Below, piece after piece: positions 34,683-43,304 of a stretch of 64,000 nucleotides of DNA; within the stretch, counting starts at the first letter, position 1; each line of letters opens with the position of its first letter. A program made the translations under genes and the position numbers. This DNA comes from Streptomyces griseus. GTDB taxonomy: Bacteria; Actinomycetota; Actinomycetes; Streptomycetales; Streptomycetaceae. The notes beneath the pieces are model-generated. The model searched no databases. It saw nothing but the letters and a program-made list of their open reading frames with translations, and was not told the origin of the DNA. The DNA is taken from contig NZ_UAVD01000025.1 in NCBI RefSeq assembly GCF_900460065.1, forward strand, positions 124,001-188,000. The letters are read 5' to 3'.

Positions 34683-36335
34683 TCAGAGCGGTCTTCCGTG
34701 TGCGGCGTACTGGGCGAGCAGGGCCCCGAGGGCCTCGGCGTCGAGCGGCCTGTACGAGCCGTCGCCTGCCGGGTCCCACCAGACCGGGCCCGCGCGGCGG
34801 AAGCCCTCCCGGCGGAGCGCCACCCGGTGGATCTTGTTCGTCGCGGTGACCGGCATCCGGTCGAGGATCCGGACGAACCGGGGGGCCATCTTCGTCCCCA
34901 GGTCCGGCTGGGCGCGCAGGAACGCGGCGAAGGCCGCCGGGTCGAAGACCGCGCCCTCCCGGAGCGCCAGGGCGGCCATCACCTGGTCGCCGGTGACCGG
35001 GTCCGGGACCGCGTAGACGGCGGTGGCGACCGCCTCCTCCCAGCGGGCCAGGATGTGCTCGATCGTCGCGGCGGCGAGGTTCTCGCTGTCGACGCGGAGC
35101 CGGTCGTCGGTGCGGCCGGCGAAGTAGAGGAAGCCGTCGGCGTCCCGGTAGAAGAGGTCCCCCGTCCAGTACCAGCCGCCGCGCGCCCGCTCCGCGTCCG
35201 CCTCCGGGTTGCGCCAGTAGCCCTCGAAGGGCGTCGGCCCCCGGTTGACGAGCTCGCCGATGGCCTCGTCCCCGTTGAGGAGCCGCCCGCCCGGGCCGAA
35301 GCGGGCCGGGGCCCGTTCCGTACCGGTCTCCGGGTCGACGACGGCCAGGTCGTCGGCGGGGGCGGCCCGGCCGATCGCCCCCGGCGGGGTGCCGGGGGTG
35401 CGCTGGATGGCGGCACCGCCCTCGGAGGAGCCGTACCCCTCGACCAGCCGCACCCCGAACCGTTCCCGGAACCGGGCCGCGTCCACCGCGCCCGCCTCGG
35501 TGCCGAAGCCCAGGCGCAACGGGTGGTCCCGGTCGTCGGGTCGCTCGGGGGTGGCCAGCAGGTACTGCACGGCCCGCCCGACGTAGGTGAAGTACGTCGC
35601 CCCGTAGGCGCGCACGTCGTCGAGGAAGGCGGAGGCGGAGAAGCGGGGGCGCAGCGCTATCGCGGCCCCGGCGGCCAGCGCGGGGGCCCAGTCGGCGAGG
35701 ACCGCGTTGCCGTGGAACATCGGCATGCAGATGTAGTGGACGTCGTCCGGCCGTACGCCGAAGTGCCGGGCCAGGGACGCGCCGGCGCCGGCGAGCCGGC
35801 CCTGGGTGCAGATCGCGGCCTTGGGCGCGCCGGTGGAGCCGGAGGTGAAGTAGAGGAGCATGCGGGTGTCGCCGCCGACCGGGGCGACGACGGCGTCGCC
35901 GGGCCGGGCTCCCGCGTAGGGGGCGAGCAGGGCGGCGTACGCCTCGGTGTCGGTGACCAGGACCCGTACGCCGGGCAGCTCCAGGCCGTCGATGAGCGGC
36001 AGGTGCGCGCGCTCGGTGATCAGCACCGGGGCTTCGGTGTGCAGGATGTCGCGGGCCAGTTCGGGGCCGCGCCGGGTCGGGTTGATCCCCGCGACGGCGG
36101 CCCCGGCCAGGGCCGCCGCGCTGAGCCACAGCGGGAACTCGGGGGTGTTGTCCAGCAGGAGGCCGACATGCGGCTCACCGCCTCGCGGAAGGAGGTCCGC
36201 GAGGAGCGCCGCCCGTGCGGCGGCGCCCTCGACCACCTGGTGATGACTGAGCACGGTGGGGCCGTGCTTCAGGGCGGGCCGGTGGTCACCCCATTGACGT
36301 CGTACGAGTTCCGCGACGGTGCCGGTACTGCTCAT
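34683..36335 (-). CDS. Acyl-CoA synthetase / AMP-dependent ligase
   Basis: This is a 550-residue ANL-superfamily enzyme that would activate a carboxylic acid as acyl-AMP and transfer it to CoA. The phosphate loop is LLYFTSGSTGAPKAAI (about residues 159-174). GYGSSEGG is the A5 motif, GWYWTGDLFYRDADGFLYFAGR covers A7 and A8 with the ribose-binding aspartate, and the catalytic lysine is in ATNKIHRVALR near residue 505. The layout resembles FATP/FadD-type long- or medium-chain enzymes. It lies between the second tRNA-Lys (convergent) and the LPMO gene, and is transcribed alone. The acid used is not known. Confidence 0.88.
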   Translation of the reverse strand: MSSTGTVAELVRRQWGDHRPALKHGPTVLSHHQVVEGAAARAALLADLLPRGGEPHVGLLLDNTPEFPLWLSAAALAGAAVAGINPTRRGPELARDILHTEAPVLITERAHLPLIDGLELPGVRVLVTDTEAYAALLAPYAGARPGDAVVAPVGGDTRMLLYFTSGSTGAPKAAICTQGRLAGAGASLARHFGVRPDDVHYICMPMFHGNAVLADWAPALAAGAAIALRPRFSASAFLDDVRAYGATYFTYVGRAVQYLLATPERPDDRDHPLRLGFGTEAGAVDAARFRERFGVRLVEGYGSSEGGAAIQRTPGTPPGAIGRAAPADDLAVVDPETGTERAPARFGPGGRLLNGDEAIGELVNRGPTPFEGYWRNPEADAERARGGWYWTGDLFYRDADGFLYFAGRTDDRLRVDSENLAAATIEHILARWEEAVATAVYAVPDPVTGDQVMAALALREGAVFDPAAFAAFLRAQPDLGTKMAPRFVRILDRMPVTATNKIHRVALRREGFRRAGPVWWDPAGDGSYRPLDAEALGALLAQYAAHGRPL

Positions 36336-36361
36336 GGCGCCGCACGATAACTGAAGGAGCG

Positions 36362-36952
36362 TCAGAACTTAACGTCGGAGCAGGCGTAGAACGCGTTGGG
36401 GGTGTCCGCGACGTTCCAGACGGCGAGGATGATGTGCTTGCCGTTCTTCTGCGTGGGAATCGTGCCCTGGTGGGTCAGGGTGGCCGGCGGCTGCTTGTTG
36501 CCGTACGGCACAGTCATGAAGGGCTGCGATTCGAGAGCGGCCCGGGTGAGCGGCTTGGTGGAGTCCCAGCCGTCCTTGGTGATGTAGTAGCGGAAGTCGC
36601 TGGTGGAGTGGCGGGCGGTGAACTGCCAGCGGAAGCTGTAGCCCTGGCCGCCGGTGACCTGGGTGGCGGGCCAGTTGCCGCCACGCGGGTCGTCGAGCTG
36701 GGCGAACTGTCCGTTGCCGCCGGCGCAGATCTTGCCGTCCGCCGGTCCTGCCGCCGGGAAGCCCTTGAGCCCCTCGACGCTCTGCGGCTCCCACTGGATG
36801 TTGCCGCAGCCGGTCACCGTGCCGTTGGCACAGAGCTTCTGACGGCTGATCGGGGAGTCCGTGTAGCCGTGGCTGCTGGCGCTCGTGGTCGCGAGCACCG
36901 AGACGCCCGCTATCGCCAGACCGATCACGGCCGCGCTTGCCTTTTTCCGCAT
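36362..36952 (-). CDS. lpmP: AA10 lytic polysaccharide monooxygenase (chitin-binding protein)
   Basis: This is a 196-residue secreted copper enzyme. The signal peptide (residues 1-27, with AVIGLAIAGVSVLATTSASS) is followed directly by His28 of HGYTDSP, which as the mature N-terminus forms the copper histidine brace with His115 in FTARHSTSD. Cysteine pairs (LCANGTVTGCGNIQW, and the CAGGN and YACSD positions) fit AA10 disulfides. It cleaves crystalline chitin or a related beta-glycan oxidatively outside the cell. It sits next to the csl cluster as SCO2833 (LpmP) does in S. coelicolor, where it acts with the tip glycan machinery. Two DasR-like sites lie upstream. Confidence 0.92.
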   Translation of the reverse strand: MRKKASAAVIGLAIAGVSVLATTSASSHGYTDSPISRQKLCANGTVTGCGNIQWEPQSVEGLKGFPAAGPADGKICAGGNGQFAQLDDPRGGNWPATQVTGGQGYSFRWQFTARHSTSDFRYYITKDGWDSTKPLTRAALESQPFMTVPYGNKQPPATLTHQGTIPTQKNGKHIILAVWNVADTPNAFYACSDVKF

Positions 36953-37055
36953 GGGCTGTCGCTCCTCTAGAACGTGGGGGAGGTTCCATGAGCATTGCTC
37001 GACTGCTGCGCGCTTGGTACGTGGTGCGTGGTGCTGTGTGCATGCGAGGTACTGC

Positions 37056-37065
37056 GGTCTAGACC
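37056..37065. promoter_or_regulatory. DasR-like operator (GGTCTAGACC)
   Basis: This perfect core, in the context GCGGTCTAGACCAAGT, matches the DasR responsive element (TGGTCTAGACCA) in all but one flanking base. It lies 104 bp upstream of the LPMO start codon. DasR is the GntR-family regulator of GlcNAc and chitin use, so this gene should respond to aminosugars. Confidence 0.6.
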
Positions 37066-37095
37066 AAGTCTTAGATTATTGACGGGACGTGAACA

Positions 37096-37106
37096 TGTCC
37101 AGACCA
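37096..37106. promoter_or_regulatory. Second DasR/chitinase-repeat-like site (TGTCCAGACCA)
   Basis: This has one mismatch to GGTCCAGACC, the direct-repeat element of Streptomyces chitinase promoters, and is 40 bp from the first site. The two sites flank an AT-rich stretch (TAATCTAAG on the minus strand) that can serve as the -10 region of the LPMO promoter. Confidence 0.45.
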
Positions 37107-37194
37107 ATGAGGGGTTGTATTCCAGCGGTCGGCCGACTGCCCCGAACCGCCCCCGCATCCCTCGCCGGCCTCCCCCGGCGCTCCCCCGGGCGCC

Positions 37195-39228
37195 TCAGGC
37201 GCCGTCTCCTCCCCCGCTGCGACCCGTGTAGAAGGCGACCGTCAAGTCCTTGACCAGCGCCTTGCGTTCGTAGTCGTCGAGTTCGACGATGCCGCGCGTG
37301 GTGAGCCGGTTGACGGTGTCGTCGACCGCGTCCACCACGGAAGTGAGCACGCTGTCCCGGTGCTTGGAGTCGATCGCGGCGATCCGCCGCCGCTGCATCG
37401 CCGCCGCGACCTCGGGGGCGTACTCGATGCCGGTCGGCTGCGCCGAGTACACCTCCACGCCCACCGGTTCGCAGTCCGCCTTCAGCATCCGGGTCAGGGC
37501 GTCGCCGACGGCCTCCGCGTCACGCAGGCTCGGGGCGTCCTCGTGGAACGCGTCGGCGGGCAGCTGCGAGAGGACCCGGGCCATCGCCGCCTCGACCTGT
37601 GCGCTCAGGTACGCCTCGTGGTCCTCGATGCCGAGGACGGCCCGGACCGTGTCGTCGATCCGCCACACCACGAGGACGACCACGCGCAGCGCGGTGCCGT
37701 TCGCGTCGACGGCCGGCAGCGGCTCGCTGCGCCAGTGCCGCAGCCGTACGTCGACGCGGCGGCGCAGCAGCAGGGGCGAGACCCAGACGAGGCCGGTGCG
37801 CCGGACGCTGCCCCGGTAGTCGCCGAAGAGGGTCAGCACCCACGCGTAGCCGACCCGGCCCCGGCCGAGGCCGCCGAGCGCCAGGAGCACCACGGTGGCG
37901 AGGAGGGCGAGCAGGGCCCAGGCGCCGACGCCGACGCCGAGGTCGGCCCGGGGGGCGAGACCGACGGCCGTCTGCCAGGCGGCGGGCAGCGCGCCGCGCC
38001 ACCACAGGACGGCCAGCCCGCCGGCGATTCCGGCCGCGCCGACGAGGAGGGCGGCGGAGCCGGGAAGGGCCGGGCCGGGCCGCTCGGCGAGACGGGGGTC
38101 GGCGACCGGGGCGGGCCGGGTCGACGGCTGGACCCGTGTCTGCGGCGAGCGCGGGACGGGGGGCCGCCGGGTGGCGGGCGAGCGGTCCCCGGTGGCGGGG
38201 CGGCGGACGACGGTCGCGGGCAGCGCCGCCGCGGCGCCCGGCCCCGCGGGCTCCTGGTCGTCGCGGAAGAGGAGGTGCACGGGGATGGAGGCGGTGGTCT
38301 CGTTGGCGATGACGGAGTGGCGGCGGCCGGGGTACGGGGGCGTCGTCGCGGCGGAGGCGGGCGTCGCGGCGGTCGGGGACGCGGGCACGGGAAGGGTCAC
38401 GGGCACGGAGAACGTGGCGGAGGCGGCCCCGTCGCCGGAGGCCAGGTCCAGGACGAGGTCCAGCTCGGTGTCGGGCCCGGGGTCGTCGGCGCGCGGCCCG
38501 CGGCCCGGCGGGGCCTTCGGGGCCTCCGGGGCCTTCGGGGCCTTCGGGGCCTTCGGGGCGGAGCCCTTCCCGGCCCCCGGCTCGGCCCCGTAGGACGGAT
38601 GCGGGGTCCAGTCCGCCGAGGGTTCCGTCCTGGCCCGCCGGACGGGCTTGAGGTGGAGGTTCCCGTCGAGCGGTACGGGGCGCGCGGGGGTGGGCCGCCC
38701 GCCCGCCGGACCCCCGGGGGCGGGACGGCCGTCGGCAGCGGCGGCCGGGGCCGGCGCGTCCGGCCGGCGGTCCGGGGCGGGGCCGCCGGAGGCGGGACGC
38801 TCACCGGCCGGGGGCGGGTCGGCGCGGCCGTCGGCAGCGGCGGCCGACAGCGGCCCGCCCGTCCGCCGGTCCGGGGACGGGCCGAGGTGCAGACTCACGC
38901 CCGGAGGCTCCGGGGCTCCGGCCCGGGGAGTCGTGGGCGGCGCCTCCCCGGTGCCGGGCGGGGCGGAGTCGCGGTCCCGGTCCGCGCGGCCGAACAGCGG
39001 CGGCGGCGCGGGCTCGTCGCCCGGCGGGGACGGGGGCGGACGGGTGGCCGAGGGCGCGGGAGGGTCCGGCAGCGCTCCGCCCGTCGACGGGGCCCTGTCG
39101 ACGGCGGGTCCGAACAGCGGGGGCGGAGACCCCTTGCCCGGCGGCGCGAAGAGGGACGGCGGGAGTTGGTCGTCCAGGGGGTGGGGGGTGGGGCTGGTAC
39201 GGGGGGTCTGGTCGTCGTTGGGGGTCAC
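37195..39228 (-). CDS. SPFH/band-7 domain protein with long disordered N-terminus
   Basis: This is a protein of about 677 residues. The first 390 residues are disordered and Pro/Ala/Gly-rich, including a Lys-Ala-Pro repeat. Two hydrophobic segments follow (SAALLVGAAGIAGGLAVLWW and ALLALLATVVLLALGGLG). The SPFH domain (about 460-675) has FGDYRGSVRRTGLVWVSPLL and VLSQLPADAFHEDAPSLRDA. SPFH proteins organise membrane microdomains. I chose GTG 39228 because AAGGAAG lies nine bases upstream; GTG 39261 overlaps the stop of the preceding gene (GTGA) and is a fair alternative. It is coupled to the peptidoglycan-binding protein gene, as in the S. coelicolor csl neighbourhood. Confidence 0.85.
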   Translation of the reverse strand: MTPNDDQTPRTSPTPHPLDDQLPPSLFAPPGKGSPPPLFGPAVDRAPSTGGALPDPPAPSATRPPPSPPGDEPAPPPLFGRADRDRDSAPPGTGEAPPTTPRAGAPEPPGVSLHLGPSPDRRTGGPLSAAAADGRADPPPAGERPASGGPAPDRRPDAPAPAAAADGRPAPGGPAGGRPTPARPVPLDGNLHLKPVRRARTEPSADWTPHPSYGAEPGAGKGSAPKAPKAPKAPEAPKAPPGRGPRADDPGPDTELDLVLDLASGDGAASATFSVPVTLPVPASPTAATPASAATTPPYPGRRHSVIANETTASIPVHLLFRDDQEPAGPGAAAALPATVVRRPATGDRSPATRRPPVPRSPQTRVQPSTRPAPVADPRLAERPGPALPGSAALLVGAAGIAGGLAVLWWRGALPAAWQTAVGLAPRADLGVGVGAWALLALLATVVLLALGGLGRGRVGYAWVLTLFGDYRGSVRRTGLVWVSPLLLRRRVDVRLRHWRSEPLPAVDANGTALRVVVLVVWRIDDTVRAVLGIEDHEAYLSAQVEAAMARVLSQLPADAFHEDAPSLRDAEAVGDALTRMLKADCEPVGVEVYSAQPTGIEYAPEVAAAMQRRRIAAIDSKHRDSVLTSVVDAVDDTVNRLTTRGIVELDDYERKALVKDLTVAFYTGRSGGGDGA
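38511..38559. repeat. 9-bp tandem repeat encoding Ala-Pro-Lys
   Basis: About five copies of GGGGCCTTC-type units occur in frame inside the disordered part of the SPFH protein, giving APKAPKAPKAPEAPKAP. The repeat keeps frame, so copy-number change would alter linker length only. Confidence 0.7.
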
Positions 39229-39257
39229 CGGGTACCGCTTCCTTTCCGTCACGTCCG

Positions 39258-40550
39258 TCACGCGAAGAGCCGGCGCCAGGTCTCCGGCCCCGGGTAACCG
39301 TCGGCCGCCCCGCCGCGCCAGCCCTGGGCCCGCTGGAACGCCTCGACGTTGCGGCGGTCGGCCTCGGTCCAGCGCGGGTCGGGGCCCGACAGGTAGTGCT
39401 TGCCGTATCCCTTCTTCACCAACTGTCTGCCGAGCCGGTCGACATGGCTGTTGGTCTGACCCGGCTTGAAATAGCCGCGCCCGGGGAAGGCGACGGCCGT
39501 ATTCGGGCTGCCGCCCGCCCCGGCGGCCGGAATGTCACGTCCGCCGCCGGTGGCCAGCAGGCGCCAGGTGTGCGGGCCCGGGAGACCGTCCGCCTCCTTG
39601 CCCTGCCAGCCCTGCGCCCGCTGGAACGCCTCGGTCGCACGCCGGTCGGCCGCGCTCCACTCGGGCCCGGGGCCGACCGCGTAGAACCGCTTGCCGCCCC
39701 GCTCGACCAGCATCCGGCCGAGCTCGGTGACGTACTTGTTGTCGGCGCCGGGGCCGAACCGCTCCGCCCCGGGGAAGGCGGTGGAGGATCCGGAGCCCGG
39801 CGATCCCTCCGTGACGCCTTTGTACCGGTACGCCACGTAACGATCTGAGTTGTTCCAGTACGCCATGGGCGTCGACTGCTTCCGCGTCTGCGGGCGCGTC
39901 TGCTCGTAGGCGACGTACCGCGTGCGCGCGGAGTCGGCCCAGCCGCCGAAGATCGTGACGTGCGAGCCCTTGGAGGGGTCGGCCGGGTTGTGGAAGAGGA
40001 GCATGTCGCCGGGCTGGAGGTCGGCGCGGGCGATCCGGGTCCCGTAGGCGGCGAGACTGCCGGTCCACTCGTTGCTGCCGAGGTTCCAGGCCATCGAGAC
40101 ATAGCCCGAGCAGTCCTGGCGGTACCCGTCCGACCAGTACTTCTCCATGCTGTACGGGACCTCCGCGGCCACCCACCGCTTGGCCCGGTCGATGATCTCG
40201 GCCCGGGTCGTACTCGGCGCGGCCGACCCGGCGGACGGGGGGCCCGAGGCGCCGGTGCCCCGCAGCGGCCCCTTCTCCCCCTGCGGGGTCGACGGTTCGG
40301 GATCGGCTCCTCCGTCGGCGCGCGGGGGCCCCGGGACATGGCCGGCGGCGGCAGCCGCACCCGCGGCCCCGCAGGAGAGCACCACCCCCGCGGCCGTGGC
40401 CAGCACCAGGGCGCGGCGCGCTCCGTGCGCGGCGGGGTGGCCGCCGCGCCGCACCGGCAGGGCCCGCGCGGCGGAGCGCCGCCGCACCGCGCACCCCGCG
40501 CATCCGCAGTCGACAGCGGGTTCGTACTCCTCGAAGACCGGCACAGTCAT
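39258..40550 (-). CDS. Exported peptidoglycan-binding / NlpC-P60-like amidase-type protein
   Basis: This is a 430-residue protein. The cytoplasmic N-terminus, with a Cys-rich DCGCAGCAVRRR motif, precedes a hydrophobic anchor (ARRALVLATAAGVVLSCGAAG, about residues 45-65). A papain-like domain (about 115-235) has RQDCSGYVSMAWNL with the nucleophile-like cysteine and KGSHVTIFGGW with the histidine. Two C-terminal repeats follow (about 255-335 and 350-430), each with YAVGPGPEWSAADRRATEAF- or YLSGPDPRWTEADRR-type peptidoglycan-binding motifs. It likely remodels or binds cell wall at the hyphal surface. ATG 40550 has GGAGGGGA six bases upstream. It matches SCO2835, between the LPMO/SPFH genes and cslA. 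Confidence 0.87.
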   Translation of the reverse strand: MTVPVFEEYEPAVDCGCAGCAVRRRSAARALPVRRGGHPAAHGARRALVLATAAGVVLSCGAAGAAAAAGHVPGPPRADGGADPEPSTPQGEKGPLRGTGASGPPSAGSAAPSTTRAEIIDRAKRWVAAEVPYSMEKYWSDGYRQDCSGYVSMAWNLGSNEWTGSLAAYGTRIARADLQPGDMLLFHNPADPSKGSHVTIFGGWADSARTRYVAYEQTRPQTRKQSTPMAYWNNSDRYVAYRYKGVTEGSPGSGSSTAFPGAERFGPGADNKYVTELGRMLVERGGKRFYAVGPGPEWSAADRRATEAFQRAQGWQGKEADGLPGPHTWRLLATGGGRDIPAAGAGGSPNTAVAFPGRGYFKPGQTNSHVDRLGRQLVKKGYGKHYLSGPDPRWTEADRRNVEAFQRAQGWRGGAADGYPGPETWRRLFA

Positions 40551-40742
40551 GCGATTCCCCTCCGCACTCGTCATTCGTCAAGATCTTTGGGCGCAGCCCC
40601 AACGGGCGTCAGTGTCTCAACTCTCCCGACATATCGCATTTTGACGGAACAAAGGAAAAAAACGACTATCTGACGGGGCGTGGCGTCCGGTAAATGGTTC
40701 GGAGCACCCCTGGGAGTCGGGTAGAGTTCTCCAGGTCAGCAG

Positions 40743-40816
40743 GCGCCGTTAGCTCAGTTGGTTAGAGCAGCTGACTCTTAATCAGCGGGTCCGGGGTTCG
40801 AGTCCCTGACGGCGCA
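40743..40816 (+). tRNA. tRNA-Lys (anticodon CTT), copy 3
   Basis: The sequence and fold are identical to the copies at 22791 and 34553, with anticodon CTT. A -10-like TAGAGT lies at about 40722. An AT-rich tract at 40636-40670, rare in this DNA, lies further upstream between this tRNA and the divergent amidase-type gene and probably holds that gene's promoter. Confidence 0.97.
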
Positions 40817-40823
40817 CGCACAG

Positions 40824-40858
40824 TCAAAGCCCCCTCACGTTGAGTGAGGGGGCTTTGA
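40824..40858 (+). terminator. Terminator after tRNA-Lys copy 3
   Basis: This is a perfect 15-bp stem, TCAAAGCCCCCTCAC with its complement, around a 5-base loop. The remaining gap to cslA (40859-41372) holds no gene I can support. It contains an inverted repeat GGTCA/TGACC (41033-41053) and presumably the cslA promoter. Confidence 0.85.
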
Positions 40859-41372
40859 TCATTCCCCGTCCGGCACCAGGTGACACCCGATGGCCGCACA
40901 CGCACAGCTACGCACCGGCCCCGCACGCGGGTCCCCGGCCGGCCGCCGAGCGGTGGCCGGCCGGTGACGCGGCCATGACGGAGAGGGAGCGAGCGCCGGT
41001 CTCCACTTCGTCACACCCCCTCCACAAGGTGTGGTCAAATCGTGCGTATGACCGGCAAACAGTCCGTTTCACCCTTGCGATCCCGTTCGGTGTCGGACAA
41101 TCTGTCTGGGGGCCGTCGGGTCCAAGGGCGCTGCTGATCCGTACAGTTGGCGCAGCAGAGCGTGACGTTCCGGTTGTCTGCGCCGCGGGGTGGGGGTCCC
41201 GCTCACGAGCGGACGCCGAGGGGGCATCATGCAACCGGAAGGCCGCCGATCCATGTCTGTGGGGACGGTGGCCTGCCACCGTGTGCGTGCCCGGTGAAGA
41301 ACGGGGGCCCACCGCGCACGCAGAAAGAGACCGAACAGTCACGCACCAGCATGCGTGCGGGGGGATGTACCC

Positions 41373-43304
41373 ATGACGTCGACGCCGCCAGGCGACCGGC
41401 AGGAGAACGACGCTTCCCGGACGACGCAGCTCCGGATACCCGCCGGGCTGCGGGCCGGCGCGGCGCGGCGGCGGGCCAAGAAGGAGCTGCCGCGCTACGA
41501 CTACGAGCACTACAGCCGGCTCGCCGGACCGCTGACGCAGCCCCCCGCGGGCAAGCCGTACAAGGTCCAGTACCGCTCGCTCATATCCCAGGAGCCGCAC
41601 CGCGTGCGCGCGGCGCTCCTGCTCGGCGCGGCTCCCCTCGTCTCGCTCGGCCTCTTCGCCTGGCTGATGCAGCCCAGCCACTGGACGGACCGCGATCCGA
41701 ACCTGGACAACGACCTCCTGCTGGTCCTCGACGTCGTCATGCTGGTCTCGATCGGTCTGATCGAGCTGTTCCGCACGATGAACGTCCTCTCGAACGCGCA
41801 CGCGACCCTGGTCGCCCGCGACCCGGTCCCGGTGATCCCGGAGTCCGGCACCAGGGTCGCCTTCCTCACCTCCTTCGTCCCCGGCAAGGAACCGCTGGAG
41901 ATGGTGACGAAGACCCTGGAGGCGGCCGTGCGGATCCGCCACCGCGGTCTGATGCACGTGTGGCTGCTGGACGAGGGCGACGACCCGGCGGTCAAGGAGG
42001 TCTGCGCCCGGCTCGGGGTGCACCACTTCTCCCGCAAGGGCGTGGCGCACTGGAACCAGGCCAAGGGCCCGCACCGCGCCAAGACCAAGCACGGCAACTA
42101 CAACGCCTGGCTGGACGCGCACGGCGGCGACTACGACTTCTTCGCCTCGGTCGACACCGACCACATCCCGATGGCGAACTACCTGGAGCGGATGCTCGGC
42201 TACTTCCGCGACCCGGACGTCGGCTTCGTCATCGGCCCGCAGGTCTACGGCAACTACGACACCTTCGTCACCAAGGCCGCCGAGTCGCAGCAGTTCCTCT
42301 TCCACGCCCTGATCCAGCGCGCGGGCAACCGCTACGGCTCGCCCATGTTCGTCGGCACCAGCAACGCGGTCCGCATCTCGGCGCTCAAGCAGATCGGCGG
42401 CCTGTACGACTCGATCACCGAGGACATGGCCACCGGCTTCGAGATCCACCGCCACCGCAACCCGGCCACGGGGAAGAAGTGGCGCTCGGTCTACACCCCG
42501 GACGTGCTGGCCGTCGGCGAGGGCCCGACCGCGTGGACGGACTTCTTCACCCAGCAGCTGCGCTGGTCCCGGGGCACCTACGAGACGATCATCGGGCAGT
42601 TCTGGAAGGGCTTCGGGACCATGCCGCCCGGCAAGCTCTTCAACTACACGATGATGATCATCTTCTACCCGATGTCGGCCATGAACTGGATCCTCGCGGC
42701 CCTCAGTTGCGCGCTGTTCCTCGGCATGGGCGCCTCCGGCGTCCAGATCGACCCGACGATCTGGATGATGCTGTACGGCAACGCCTCCGCGCTCCAGATC
42801 GGCCTGTACATCTGGAACCGCCGCCACAACGTCTCGCCGCACGAGCCCGAGGGCTCCGGCGGCCTCGCCGGCATGGTGATGTCGGCGCTCTCCGCGCCGA
42901 TCTACGCCCGCTCGCTGATGGACGCGGTGCTGCGCCGCAAGAGCGGGTTCGTGGTGACCCCCAAGGGCGACTCGTCCAGCCCGGACACGCTGTTCGGCAC
43001 CTTCCGCATCCACCTGTTCTTCATCGCCGTGTTCGGCGCGTCGATGATCGCCTCGTTCTTCCTGGGCCACAGCCACCCCGCGATGGTCACCTGGGCCACG
43101 CTGGCCCTGCTGATCACCGCCGCGCCGATCATCGGATGGCGGTACACGATCCGCGCCGAGAAGAAGAAACGCCGGGCGGGCGGCGGATCGCACCGCAGCG
43201 GCGGCCCGGCGCCCGAGCCGAGGCCCCAGCCCCTGCCCGGTGCGCCGGGCAACGACCAGACCATGCAGATCGCCCGGATCGCCCTTGGGGGACGTAAGAA
43301 ATGA
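41373..43304 (+). CDS. cslA: Cellulose synthase-like glycosyltransferase CslA
   Basis: This is a 643-residue membrane-embedded family 2 glycosyltransferase. Two hydrophobic segments (about residues 80-135) precede the catalytic domain, which shows the processive-synthase signature: VWLLDEGDD, ASVDTDHIP (DxD), SITEDMATGF (TED) and QQLRWSRG (QxxRW). Several membrane helices follow (about 425-600). It makes the beta-glycan deposited at hyphal tips and works with GlxA and CslZ. ATG 41373 has GGGGGGA about eight bases upstream; GTG 41355 is possible. glxA follows with a 4-bp overlap (ATGA), so the synthase and oxidase are translated together. Confidence 0.96.
   Translation: MTSTPPGDRQENDASRTTQLRIPAGLRAGAARRRAKKELPRYDYEHYSRLAGPLTQPPAGKPYKVQYRSLISQEPHRVRAALLLGAAPLVSLGLFAWLMQPSHWTDRDPNLDNDLLLVLDVVMLVSIGLIELFRTMNVLSNAHATLVARDPVPVIPESGTRVAFLTSFVPGKEPLEMVTKTLEAAVRIRHRGLMHVWLLDEGDDPAVKEVCARLGVHHFSRKGVAHWNQAKGPHRAKTKHGNYNAWLDAHGGDYDFFASVDTDHIPMANYLERMLGYFRDPDVGFVIGPQVYGNYDTFVTKAAESQQFLFHALIQRAGNRYGSPMFVGTSNAVRISALKQIGGLYDSITEDMATGFEIHRHRNPATGKKWRSVYTPDVLAVGEGPTAWTDFFTQQLRWSRGTYETIIGQFWKGFGTMPPGKLFNYTMMIIFYPMSAMNWILAALSCALFLGMGASGVQIDPTIWMMLYGNASALQIGLYIWNRRHNVSPHEPEGSGGLAGMVMSALSAPIYARSLMDAVLRRKSGFVVTPKGDSSSPDTLFGTFRIHLFFIAVFGASMIASFFLGHSHPAMVTWATLALLITAAPIIGWRYTIRAEKKKRRAGGGSHRSGGPAPEPRPQPLPGAPGNDQTMQIARIALGGRKK

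Noticed and set aside
22791..40816. Genomic island borders at the three tRNA-Lys genes
   Set aside because: No integrase, excisionase or partial 3' tRNA duplication is visible, and composition between the copies is uniform. From memory the gene order also matches S. coelicolor.
40908..43193. 761-codon minus-strand frame over cslA
   Set aside because: cslA on the plus strand has the DxD, TED and QxxRW motifs. This frame is a His/Arg/Val-rich shadow.
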